Shown here piece after piece: positions 1-7,182 of a DNA stretch of 64,000 nt. Every line of letters starts with the position of its first letter. The first letter of the stretch is position 1. This DNA is from an uncultured Oscillibacter sp. GTDB taxonomy: Bacteria > Bacillota > Clostridia > Oscillospirales > Oscillospiraceae. Made by a program: the position numbers and the translations under genes. The stretch is taken from contig CAJTJA010000007.1 of assembly GCA_910576845.1 (NCBI GenBank), forward strand, positions 1-64,000. Reading direction: 5' to 3'. The notes under the pieces are model-generated. The model had not been told where the DNA came from, did not search any database, and worked only from the letters and a program-made list of their open reading frames with translations.

Positions 1-95
1 GCCGTTGGCGGCTCTGCCGCCTTACGGATATCACATGCCCTCTGGGTAAACAATCCCTCGCCGCTGGGCATTCCGCCAATTTTCAAACAAGGCCT
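1..95. repeat. Right part of a ~160-bp inverted-terminus repeat (copy A), cut by window edge
   Basis: The end of this stretch (about 57-95) matches the right ends of the copies at 5398-5556 and 59919-60082. Shared blocks include CTCGCCGC, GGGCATTCCG and the terminal TTTTCAAACAAGGCCTA. Bases 1-56 follow the same pattern of short GC-rich hairpin blocks but are more diverged. The left terminus lies outside the window. Confidence 0.7.
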
Positions 96-112
96 AATCT
101 CTTACAAACCGC

Positions 113-142
113 TTGACAAATTTTCGAAAGAATTCTTACGAT
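113..142 (+). promoter_or_regulatory. Candidate promoter of the serpin gene
   Basis: TTGACA (113-118) and TACGAT (137-142) are separated by 18 bases and lie about 70 bases upstream of the serpin start. The -35 box begins just outside the right end of repeat copy A. This is a motif match only. Confidence 0.45.
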
Positions 143-210
143 TGACGAAACCATACGCGTTTCTTTTCGTCTATACCATTGGAAGCATTTTTGAGAAGGA
201 GGCTTGCGCC

Positions 211-1434
211 ATGAAAAAAAAGACTCTCGCCCTGCTTCTGGCCCTGCTGTGCCTGAGCGGATGCGGCGGAAGTGCCAGAAACCTGACTGACACCGTGAAA
301 ACAACCTCCGTGGATGCCGCGCAGGATGTGGAGGAAGCAGACGCCGCCGCCTTGGCCGAGTTCTCTCTGGCTCTGCTGAAGGAGAACTGGAAAGGAGAAA
401 ATATTCTGGTCTCTCCTCTCTCCGTTCTCTCCGCCCTGGGCATGACCGTCAACGGCGCAAAAGGAGAAACGCTGGAGCAAATGGAGTCTGTACTGGGTCT
501 GCCGGCAGAGAACTTGAACGCGGTCCTGTCCGCTTGGGCGGAAAACCTGCCCAGAGAGAAAAACTGCCGGGTAAACCTGGCCAACTCCCTCTGGCTTCGA
601 GACGGCGGGAACTTTCAAGCAGACCCGGAATTTCTGAGCACCGTTAAGGCCTGGTACGGTGCGGACATCTTTGCCTCCCCTTTTGACGGAGCAGCCCTCC
701 GGGAAATCAACGGCTGGGTGGATAAAAACACCCGCGGAATGATCCCGGAAATCCTGGACAGAATTCCTGACACTGCCGTGATGTATCTCATTAACGCCCT
801 GGCCCTGGAGGCGGAGTGGGAACAAATCTACAGAAAAGATCAGGTCTGGGACCAGATCTTTACCGCTGGAGACGGCACGGAACAGCCTGTGGAGCTCATG
901 TACTCCGGCGAGGGCCTGTACCTGCGGGATGAATCTGCCCAGGGCTTTTTGAAACCCTATAAGGGCGGATGCTGGGCCTTCGCCGCGCTGCTGCCGGAAG
1001 AAGGTGTGAAACTGGAGGACTACCTGTCCTCCCTTACCGGGGAGAGGCTTTATGAAATTCTGTCAAACGCAGAGGAAACCCCTGTACAGGCTGCCATTCC
1101 AAAGTTTCAGTGCCGGTATGGCGTGAATCTGGCGGAGAGCCTGGAGGCTATGGGGATGACAAACACCTTCGATCCGGGAAAGGCCGACTTTTCCGGCATG
1201 GGAAGCTCCCCCCTTGGGCCGCTGTTTGTCAGCGGGGTCATTCATAAGACATTCATTTCCGTGGATGAAAAGGGAACCAAGGCCGGCGCCGCTACGGCGG
1301 TGCAGGTAGACGCGGGGGCTGATGCGCCGGGAGCCGTTCCTGTGGTGTACCTGAACCGGCCCTTCCTCTACATGCTGGTAGACCGGGAGACAAATCTGCC
1401 CGCATTCATCGGTTTAGCGGCCAGTATGGAATGA
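211..1434 (+). CDS. Secreted serpin-family protease inhibitor (lipoprotein)
   Basis: A 407-residue serpin. The ATG at 211 follows GAAGGAGG and opens a lipoprotein signal peptide with lipobox LSGC, so the protein is probably anchored on the outer face of the membrane. The C-terminal half carries the serpin hinge EKGTKAGAATAV (about residues 352-363), whose small residues are typical of inhibitory serpins. The variable reactive loop follows, then the closing signature FLYMLVDRETNLPAFIG. Length matches the family. Inhibitory serpins trap serine or cysteine proteases; in a gut bacterium the target could be a host or competitor protease, but the loop does not reveal it. The gene stands alone between repeat copy A and a bidirectional terminator. 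Confidence 0.93.
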   Translation: MKKKTLALLLALLCLSGCGGSARNLTDTVKTTSVDAAQDVEEADAAALAEFSLALLKENWKGENILVSPLSVLSALGMTVNGAKGETLEQMESVLGLPAENLNAVLSAWAENLPREKNCRVNLANSLWLRDGGNFQADPEFLSTVKAWYGADIFASPFDGAALREINGWVDKNTRGMIPEILDRIPDTAVMYLINALALEAEWEQIYRKDQVWDQIFTAGDGTEQPVELMYSGEGLYLRDESAQGFLKPYKGGCWAFAALLPEEGVKLEDYLSSLTGERLYEILSNAEETPVQAAIPKFQCRYGVNLAESLEAMGMTNTFDPGKADFSGMGSSPLGPLFVSGVIHKTFISVDEKGTKAGAATAVQVDAGADAPGAVPVVYLNRPFLYMLVDRETNLPAFIGLAASME

Positions 1435-1436
1435 AA

Positions 1437-1470
1437 AAGAAGCGGACGGTGCGGCCGTCCGCTTCTTCTT
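1437..1470. terminator. Bidirectional terminator between serpin and selD
   Basis: A 13-bp perfect stem (1437-1449 with 1455-1467) with a 5-base loop and a T-rich tail on the plus strand. It lies between two convergent genes. Confidence 0.8.
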
Positions 1471-1471
1471 T

Positions 1472-2512
1472 CTATTTCAGAAAAATGCGCTTCCCTCCCC
1501 GGTACTCCCGGACCGTACCGATCCGCTGAGCGCTGGGAACGCAGTCTTGCAGTTCTCCATACAGCGTCTCCGCGTCAGCGGGGTCCACCGCCATGAGAAG
1601 GCCGCCGGACGTCTGCGGATCATAGAGCAGGTCCTGCCGCCAAAGCTCCGCCGGGCCAGAGTCTACAGAGCTTTCGGCAAAGGAGCGGTTCCGGTACATG
1701 CCCTCCGGCAGAATCCCCATTTTTGCCAGCTCCGCCGCTCCCGGCAGAAAATCCACAGCGCCCGTATCGATTTCCAGCTCCACGCCGCTGCCCTGGGCCA
1801 TTTCCAAGCCATGGCCCAGGAGGCCGAATCCTGTCACATCCGTGCAGGCGTGGACCCGGTATTTCACCATTGCATCTCTGGCGGCCTTGTTCAAGGCGGT
1901 CATCGTCCTGTGAGCCAGGGCTATGCTTTCCGAAGGCGCCATATCTGCCTTGGCCGCGGTAGTCAGCACGCCGGTACCGATGGGCTTGGTAAAAAGAAGC
2001 ACATCCCCTGGCTTCGCGCCGGAGTTGGTGAGCATTTTATCCGGGCGGACAAAGCCCGTCACGGCCAGGCCGTATTTGGGCTCCTCGTCCAGAATGCTGT
2101 GGCCCCCGGTAATAAGTGCCCCGGCCTCATAGACTTTGTCGTAGCCGCCCCGGAGCAAATTATGAACGGCTTCTGGAGGCATGTCCTTAGGCACAGCCAT
2201 AATGTTTAGACAGAGTTTCGGCTCGCCGCCCATGGCATAGACATCGGAGAGGGCGTTGGCCGCGGCAATCTGGCCAAACAGATAGGGGTCGTCGGCAATG
2301 GGAGGGAAAAAGTCCACCGTCTGGACCAGCGCCAAATCATCGGAAATCTTGTAGACCGAGGCGTCGTCGCTTCGGTCAAAGCCCACCAACAGATTCGGGT
2401 CCCGGCGGACCTGAATGCCCTCCAGCAGCTGAGCCAGGGTTCCGGCCCCCACCTTCGCGCCACATCCGGCGCATTTCGCCAGTTTGGTCAGCTTCACTTC
2501 CTTTTCAGCCAT
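1472..2512 (-). CDS. selD: Selenide, water dikinase
   Basis: A 346-residue SelD, which makes selenophosphate from selenide and ATP for selenocysteine, selenouridine or the labile selenium cofactor of molybdenum hydroxylases. The N-terminus has KCAGCGAKVG, placing Cys17 and Lys20 at the catalytic positions known from E. coli SelD, so this is the cysteine form and not a selenoprotein. DDAS and later Gly-rich blocks fit the PurM-like ATP-binding fold. It is the last gene of a minus-strand cluster with yqeC and yqeB. That context favours a role in selenium-dependent molybdenum hydroxylase maturation. It overlaps the upstream dipeptidase gene by 8 bases. Confidence 0.96.
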   Translation of the reverse strand: MAEKEVKLTKLAKCAGCGAKVGAGTLAQLLEGIQVRRDPNLLVGFDRSDDASVYKISDDLALVQTVDFFPPIADDPYLFGQIAAANALSDVYAMGGEPKLCLNIMAVPKDMPPEAVHNLLRGGYDKVYEAGALITGGHSILDEEPKYGLAVTGFVRPDKMLTNSGAKPGDVLLFTKPIGTGVLTTAAKADMAPSESIALAHRTMTALNKAARDAMVKYRVHACTDVTGFGLLGHGLEMAQGSGVELEIDTGAVDFLPGAAELAKMGILPEGMYRNRSFAESSVDSGPAELWRQDLLYDPQTSGGLLMAVDPADAETLYGELQDCVPSAQRIGTVREYRGGKRIFLK

Positions 2513-3281
2513 GGCTGTCTCCTCCTGTCTCGTCCTCCGGAGGCTGAAAATCCTCCTCTACGTCATAGCGGTCTTTGTCAGAAAAGTGCCACCATTCGCC
2601 GGAGTAGGGCTGAAAGCCTCCGGCAGTCATGGCCGCCTCCAGCCGCAGGGCGTTTTCCGCCGCCTGGGGGGAGACGTCGCTGTAGTCCCGGTCCGCCTTG
2701 GCGGAAAAATCGTCAAAGCCTGTGGGCATTTCCAGCTCGTTCCCCTCTCCGTCCACCAATGTCAGATCCACGGTGTTTCCCCGGCTGTGGGAAGAGAAGC
2801 CCTTGGTGGGATCCGCCACATAACGGCTGTCCGGACAAATTTCCCACAGCCGGAACTGGGCGGATGGAGGACGGAAAGCGTCCCAGATTTTCAGGCCCAG
2901 GCCCTCCTCCGCCAGGAGCGACTGGACGCAGGCCAGCTTCTCCACAGTGCCCCAGCGCAGGTAAGCGTCGGAGAAGCCGTAGATCACCTGTCCGGTGAAG
3001 TTGTTCTCCGTGGCGTAGCGCAGCTCCACCAGGAGACCGGGAATATAATCCGCGGCCCGGACGAATTCCTCCGCCCCCTCCGGCAGTTCCAGGGGCAGCG
3101 GCTCCACAGGCAGTTCTTCGGATTCCCCTTTTCGCGGTTCATTCGCCCGCTCTTCCAGAGGAGGATCGGGAACATAAAGGGACTCCCTGGGGGGCGGGAG
3201 ATTCCCCTCCGCCGGGCGGGAGGCACAGCCGGAGGAAAGAAGTACCGCCAGCGCCGCCAGAAAAAACGCCAGCCGCCTCAC
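2505..3281 (-). CDS. VanX-like D-Ala-D-Ala dipeptidase, lipoprotein (M15 family)
   Basis: A 258-residue exported peptidase. From the GTG at 3281 (GTGA overlap with the yqeB stop) the protein begins with a lipoprotein signal ending LSSGC. An upstream in-frame GTG at 3302 is possible. The M15D zinc motifs are present: SSHSRGNTVD (about 163-172) supplies His and Asp, and GEWWHF (about 228-233) supplies the catalytic Glu and third His. Such enzymes cleave D-Ala-D-Ala or related murein dipeptides. A signal peptide and a Pro/Glu-rich linker suggest wall turnover or nutrient scavenging, not cytoplasmic vancomycin resistance; no vanH, vanA or vanRS is nearby. Its place inside a selenium cluster is unexplained. 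Confidence 0.87.
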   Translation of the reverse strand: MRRLAFFLAALAVLLSSGCASRPAEGNLPPPRESLYVPDPPLEERANEPRKGESEELPVEPLPLELPEGAEEFVRAADYIPGLLVELRYATENNFTGQVIYGFSDAYLRWGTVEKLACVQSLLAEEGLGLKIWDAFRPPSAQFRLWEICPDSRYVADPTKGFSSHSRGNTVDLTLVDGEGNELEMPTGFDDFSAKADRDYSDVSPQAAENALRLEAAMTAGGFQPYSGEWWHFSDKDRYDVEEDFQPPEDETGGDSHG

Positions 3282-4069
3282 CGCAGCACCCCGCTCAGGC
3301 ACAGCAGGGCTTCCAGCACGCCACCGCCTACGGCAAGGGCTTTGTCGCTGACGCAGTAACAGTGCTCAATTCTGCACCGGGGATCAATGTCCCCAGCTTT
3401 CATGCCCTTGCAGACAGGAGTTCCCTCCGGCAAAATTCCCCGAAGCACACCGTCCAGCGTGCAAACCATGGGCACTCCGCCCACTTCGGCGGCAATATCC
3501 CCCATTTTCACCTGTGCGCCAATGTCCAGAAGCTGATGAAAGACTCCGTCCGCCGGAGCCCGGAGGACCCGCTCCCCGGCAAAGCCGCCAATCAGACCGG
3601 GAATGCCGGTGTTTGGCTGGGCGCTTCCCTTATAGATGGCCCGTCCGAGATAGTGGCCCCTCATGGTCTCCACTACAGCGTGACAGTCCACTCCTGCCGT
3701 GAAGCCAGGGCCTACGCCGACAACCACCGGGGCGTCGGTGATGCTTGTGCCCAGATTTCGTTTTGCCAGAATGGCATCCACCACCCCACCCGGTCTCAGG
3801 ACCGAAATACAATCCCCCAGCGGATCCGCCAGCACGGGAATTACTCCTTCCGCGAGCAGCTCCAGGGCTTGAGCCGAAGAGTTTGCCCGCCTGGCGGCGA
3901 TATCCTCCACCTTAGCTTCCCCAAGAACGATGGCCTGAGAAAACGCCACAGTCCGGCGAATAGCAGTAGGCTGTTCGATATCCGTCATCACCACCCCCAT
4001 TCCTGCCCGCCAAAGACGGAGGGCAATACCGGTGGCAATGTCCCCGGCTCCTCGGATGACAGCTAGCAT
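3278..4069 (-). CDS. yqeB: YqeB-family selenium-dependent molybdenum hydroxylase maturation protein
   Basis: A 263-residue protein with the N-terminal Rossmann-type motif RGAGDIATGIALRL and a later VVVGVGPGF block, as in the EF2563/YqeB family related to XdhC. The family travels with selD, yqeC and selenium-dependent molybdenum hydroxylases such as xanthine dehydrogenase and purine hydroxylase. It is thought to take part in making or inserting the selenium-containing cofactor. The ATG at 4069 overlaps the end of yqeC by 7 bases, and the stop overlaps the next start as GTGA, so the cluster is translationally coupled. The hydroxylase itself is not in this window. Confidence 0.9.
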   Translation of the reverse strand: MLAVIRGAGDIATGIALRLWRAGMGVVMTDIEQPTAIRRTVAFSQAIVLGEAKVEDIAARRANSSAQALELLAEGVIPVLADPLGDCISVLRPGGVVDAILAKRNLGTSITDAPVVVGVGPGFTAGVDCHAVVETMRGHYLGRAIYKGSAQPNTGIPGLIGGFAGERVLRAPADGVFHQLLDIGAQVKMGDIAAEVGGVPMVCTLDGVLRGILPEGTPVCKGMKAGDIDPRCRIEHCYCVSDKALAVGGGVLEALLCLSGVLR

Positions 4070-4737
4070 TTGTAAAACTCCTTTCTCTGCAGAGCCCCCG
4101 CTGCGGTGGGGCAGGACAGCAGTGCCGCCAGGGCAGCGGCTTGCTTTCGGTCCGCCGCCGTCTCCACCTGATTGATAAACACCCGGTTATGAAGCCCTTC
4201 CGCCGCCAGCACTGCCGCCGCTGCCTCCGGTACGGCGGGCACATCCTCGGAGGTGCCCGCCAAACGGGCATACAGAGCCGGACGGTGCGCCGCCTCACTA
4301 ATGCGCCGCCCAAACCCGGAGGCCCCTGCCACTAATATGGCCTGATTTGCTTCCGGCGGAATCACAGGCTCATGCGGAGCATGCGCTTTCAGGGGCCGGC
4401 CCGCCGAACCATCCGCCTCTACCAGCACATAGTCTGCCAGTTTCATCAGGCGCTCCATGGAGAGTTCCGGAGCAGTGAGCTTCCCTGTGCCGGGCACCGG
4501 GTTTCCGGCACAGACAAGGCGGTCCATATTCAAAGCCTCCGACAGAGCTTCTTCCGTGGGAGATACCTGGTTCACAAGGCCGCTGAACGGGAATATTTTT
4601 GTCGTGGCACAGAGGACAACCCGTGCTCCGGTTTCCGCCAATTCCTCTCCCAATGTCCGCAGCAGGGTCGTCTTTCCGCCGCCCCCAATAACCGCTGTAA
4701 TACCGGGGCGAATATCCAAAAGTTCTGCCAGCAGCAA
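4063..4737 (-). CDS. yqeC: YqeC-family selenium cofactor biosynthesis protein
   Basis: A 224-residue protein starting at a TTG (4737) placed six bases after AAGGAGG; no better ATG lies downstream of that site. Near the N-terminus, ITAVIGGGGKTTLL is the P-loop typical of YqeC, followed by a conserved VLVEADGSAGRPLKAH block. YqeC proteins co-occur with yqeB and selD in organisms that use selenium in molybdenum hydroxylases, and are presumed NTP-dependent maturation factors. It is the first gene of the four-gene minus-strand cluster. Confidence 0.9.
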   Translation of the reverse strand: MLLAELLDIRPGITAVIGGGGKTTLLRTLGEELAETGARVVLCATTKIFPFSGLVNQVSPTEEALSEALNMDRLVCAGNPVPGTGKLTAPELSMERLMKLADYVLVEADGSAGRPLKAHAPHEPVIPPEANQAILVAGASGFGRRISEAAHRPALYARLAGTSEDVPAVPEAAAAVLAAEGLHNRVFINQVETAADRKQAAALAALLSCPTAAGALQRKEFYKC

Positions 4738-4896
4738 GGTGAGCCTCCTTTCTTCAAAAAAGATATGACAGCCGGGCATCGTTATTCTTTTTATAGGATA
4801 CCATCTGGCCGGGCTGCCGTCAAGGGCGGCTTGACAGCAGCGGCCGGAGCGGCTATGATGGAGCCGCAGAAGCAACGAAGAAAGGGGAAATGCGCC

Positions 4897-5400
4897 GTGT
4901 ATGACGAGCTGACGGCTGTGGATATCAAAAAAATGAAGGAGGAGCTGGCGCACCGGGTACAGGTTCTCCGCCCCCAGCTGATCGAGGAAGTCCAGACTGC
5001 CAGGGCCTTTGGCGATCTCAGCGAGAATTTTGAGTACAAATGCGCCAAGCAGGCAAAAAATCGCAACGACAGCCGTATCCGCTATCTGGAGCGGATGATC
5101 CGCACCGCCAAAGTGATCGAGGTAAAAGCAGAGCCGGACGCCGTGGGACTTTTTGACCGGGTAACAATTTACAATGAGATGATAAAAAAAGAAATGGAAG
5201 TGCGCATTGTCACCACTCTGCGGCAGGACGCCCTGAAGGGGTTGGTGAGCAAGGAATCTCCGGTGGGAAAGGCCCTGCTGGGCCGCCACGTCGGGGAGCG
5301 GGTGCAGGTGGAAGTCAGCCCGGCAGTGAAATACTTCATGGAGATACGAAAGATCGAAAAGGGCGAGGATGACGAGAGCCTTCATATCAGCGCATATTAG
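4897..5400 (+). CDS. GreA/GreB-family transcription elongation factor
   Basis: A 167-residue Gre-type protein. The N-terminal coiled coil includes ARAFGDLSENFEYKCAKQAK, matching the GreA tip with its acidic Asp and Glu residues that stimulate RNA polymerase transcript cleavage. The C-terminal half has the FKBP-like features SPVGKALLGRHVGERV and a closing beta strand. The GTG at 4897 is preceded by AAAGGGG nine bases away; an upstream ATG at 4858 is in frame but has no ribosome site. It is divergent from yqeC. The stop codon TAG coincides with the first bases of repeat copy B. A second Gre factor may exist elsewhere in the genome. Confidence 0.88.
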   Translation: MYDELTAVDIKKMKEELAHRVQVLRPQLIEEVQTARAFGDLSENFEYKCAKQAKNRNDSRIRYLERMIRTAKVIEVKAEPDAVGLFDRVTIYNEMIKKEMEVRIVTTLRQDALKGLVSKESPVGKALLGRHVGERVQVEVSPAVKYFMEIRKIEKGEDDESLHISAY

Positions 5401-5556
5401 GCCCTGTTTGAAAAATGATAAAACGCCCAAACGACGGATTTTTTCTGCCTCTCTATATTAAATTTTCTTGCCGGGCGGCAGCCCGCCTGCAAAATTTGCT
5501 TTGATTGGGAGAAAATTTCTCGCCGCTGAGCACTCCGCCCATTTTCAAACAAGACA
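5398..5556. repeat. ~160-bp inverted-terminus repeat (copy B)
   Basis: Begins TAGGCCCTGTTTGAAAAATG and ends with the complementary ATTTTCAAACAAGACAT. The interior contains TTAAATTTTCTTGCCGGGCG and GCAGCCCGCCTGCAAAA, shared almost exactly with copy C at 59919-60082. The first bases overlap the greA stop codon. It encodes no convincing protein. Confidence 0.85.
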
Positions 5557-5635
5557 TGGATTCCTTTCCGCCCTAGACTCACAATTTTCGATTGGCAGAT
5601 TCAAGGAAAAACCGAATGTCATCTTCCTGTATACC

Positions 5636-5664
5636 TTGACAGGAAGGTGGAACCATGGTACACT
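5636..5664 (+). promoter_or_regulatory. Strong promoter of the first MATE gene
   Basis: TTGACA (5636-5641) and TACACT (5659-5664) with a 17-base spacer. A start near 5671 would place a terminator-like hairpin almost at the 5' end of the transcript. Confidence 0.65.
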
Positions 5665-5699
5665 TTAGCTGCAATATAATAAAAAAGAGGCATTCTTAA
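5655..5699 (+). other. Possible 14-codon leader peptide (uncertain)
   Basis: An ATG at 5655 behind AGGAAGGTGG opens a 14-codon frame (MVHFSCNIIKKRHS) that stops inside the left arm of the downstream hairpin. The layout resembles a ribosome-stalling leader. It is in tension with the promoter at 5636-5664, whose transcript would begin after this ATG, so it is coding only if a promoter lies further upstream. Confidence 0.25.
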
Positions 5700-5757
5700 G
5701 TTATCCCTGTGGTACAGCGCTGGCTGTATGGTAGCTTAAAGATACCTCTTTTTATTT
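5685..5757 (+). terminator. Terminator-like attenuator in the MATE leader
   Basis: The left arm (5685-5700) pairs with the right arm (5735-5750), tolerating a few mismatches or G-U pairs, and is followed by a T-rich run. A second stem (5713-5718 with 5723-5728) sits in the loop. The hairpin ends about 15 bases before the MATE start, as expected for transcriptional attenuation. Confidence 0.6.
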
Positions 5758-5772
5758 TTGGGAGGCGGCAGG

Positions 5773-7068
5773 ATGAACAGAAACCATTCTTATGGACAGG
5801 CACTGAAAAAATTGGCCGCATTTTCCATACCGCTGATTTTAAGCGGACTGCTGCAGCAATTGTTCAACTGGGTAGATGCGCTGATTGTTGGAAATTTTCT
5901 TGGAGAAACCGCGCTGGCCGGTGTGGGCGCGACAACATCTTTATATAATCTGTTCGTGACGATGATCGTGGGCTTCACATCCGGCCTGTCGGTCCTGTTC
6001 GCGCAGCAGTTTGGCGAGGGAAACTCTAAGGGTAACACAGATCTGCTGGCAAGCTATGCCGTTTTGCTCACCTCCACCTTTACAATTGTAGCGGCCCTGG
6101 GAATGGCCTTTGCAGTTCCGATCCTGAACTTGATGGATACCCCGGCCTCCCTGCTTAGTCACGCAGGCAGTTATCTGCGGGGATTATTTTGGGGCGTTCC
6201 CTTCCTTGCTCTCTACAACACCTATTCCGCCGCCCTCCGGGGTATGGGAAACAGCACGGTTCCGTTTGCCGCGGCAGGGATTTCCTCCGTTACAAACGCG
6301 GTGCTGGACGTAGTCTTCATTGCGGTGTGCGGTTTTGGCATTCCCGGCGCGGCGGCGGCTACGGCGCTTTCCCAGATCGCGATGGCGGTGTTCATTGCGG
6401 TTTATACCACCGTGAAGCACCCTTCGCTGCGTTTTTCGCCTTTTCGAATCCGTCAATACCAGGGTATACTGGGCAAGGGAGGGAAATATGGCGTACCGCC
6501 GGCAGTGCAGAGCAGCGTCAGTTCTGTAGGAAACCTGTTTTTACAGCGGTTCATGAACAGCTTCGGAGAACAAACCGTTGCGGCGATTACCACCGCGTAT
6601 CGGGTGGACACAGTGCTTCTTCTGCCCACCCTCAATTTCAGCATGGCAATCTCCACACTAACCGCGCAGGAAACCGGAGCAGGAAATAAGGAGGCCGTGA
6701 AAAAGACTTTCAGGATAGGTATGGCAATGATGCTGGTTCTGTCCCTGGCGCTTACCGCAGTCGTCCTGCTCGCCGGGGAAACCCTGCTGTCCCTGTTTGG
6801 TCTAACCGCAGAATCAGTGGAAATCGGCAAAGCCTTCTTCCGCTCCATCGCCGGGTTCTATGGAATCTACGGGCTGAGCATGGGCTTAAAGGGATACTTG
6901 GAGGGAACGGCGGATTTGCTGTTTTCCAGCATCGTGGGCGTTTGCTCTCTGGGCGTACGCATCCTTTGCTCATATGGATTCGCGGGAATCTGGGGAAACA
7001 TGGTGGTTGCCTATGCGAGGCGTTTTCCTGGATATTCCTGCTGGCGGCATTTACGCTGCGCTGCTTGA
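5773..7068 (+). CDS. MATE family efflux transporter, frameshifted at the 3' end
   Basis: A MATE-type exporter with about twelve membrane segments. The ATG at 5773 follows GGGAGG. The sequence is typical: FNWVDALIVGNFLGETALAG near the N-terminus and the repeated second half with QSSVSSVGNLFLQRFMNSFG. These proteins export cationic drugs or metabolites using Na+ or H+ gradients. After GNMVVAYA (about 7018) one base is missing. The frame as read ends at 7068. Restoring one base gives FSWIFLLAAFTLRCLK and a stop at 7113-7115, the usual length and C-terminus. The lost part is only the last helix and tail, so activity is uncertain. A sequencing error cannot be excluded. Confidence 0.88.
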   Translation: MNRNHSYGQALKKLAAFSIPLILSGLLQQLFNWVDALIVGNFLGETALAGVGATTSLYNLFVTMIVGFTSGLSVLFAQQFGEGNSKGNTDLLASYAVLLTSTFTIVAALGMAFAVPILNLMDTPASLLSHAGSYLRGLFWGVPFLALYNTYSAALRGMGNSTVPFAAAGISSVTNAVLDVVFIAVCGFGIPGAAAATALSQIAMAVFIAVYTTVKHPSLRFSPFRIRQYQGILGKGGKYGVPPAVQSSVSSVGNLFLQRFMNSFGEQTVAAITTAYRVDTVLLLPTLNFSMAISTLTAQETGAGNKEAVKKTFRIGMAMMLVLSLALTAVVLLAGETLLSLFGLTAESVEIGKAFFRSIAGFYGIYGLSMGLKGYLEGTADLLFSSIVGVCSLGVRILCSYGFAGIWGNMVVAYARRFPGYSCWRHLRCAA

Positions 7069-7113
7069 AAAGACGGCGCGGAGAAACCAGATCCCCGGCG
7101 CGTCCGGCGGCAT

Positions 7114-7147
7114 AAAAAAGGGCAGACCATTCCGGTCTGCCCTTTGC
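7114..7147 (-). terminator. Terminator of pyk (bidirectional position)
   Basis: Stem AAGGGCAGACC with GGTCTGCCCTT, followed on the minus strand by a run of Ts. It lies between convergent MATE and pyk genes. Confidence 0.75.
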
Positions 7148-7182
7148 TTCATTAAGGTGCTACTCAGTCGGGAAACGCGGCC

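Noticed and set aside
2505..3281. Vancomycin-resistance VanX
   Set aside because: The protein is an exported lipoprotein and no vanH/vanA/vanRS genes are nearby, so a resistance role is not supported.
4738..5430. N-terminal extension of YqeC
   Set aside because: The frame is open far upstream but crosses greA in antisense; the TTG at 4737 has the ideal ribosome site and matches the family's N-terminus.
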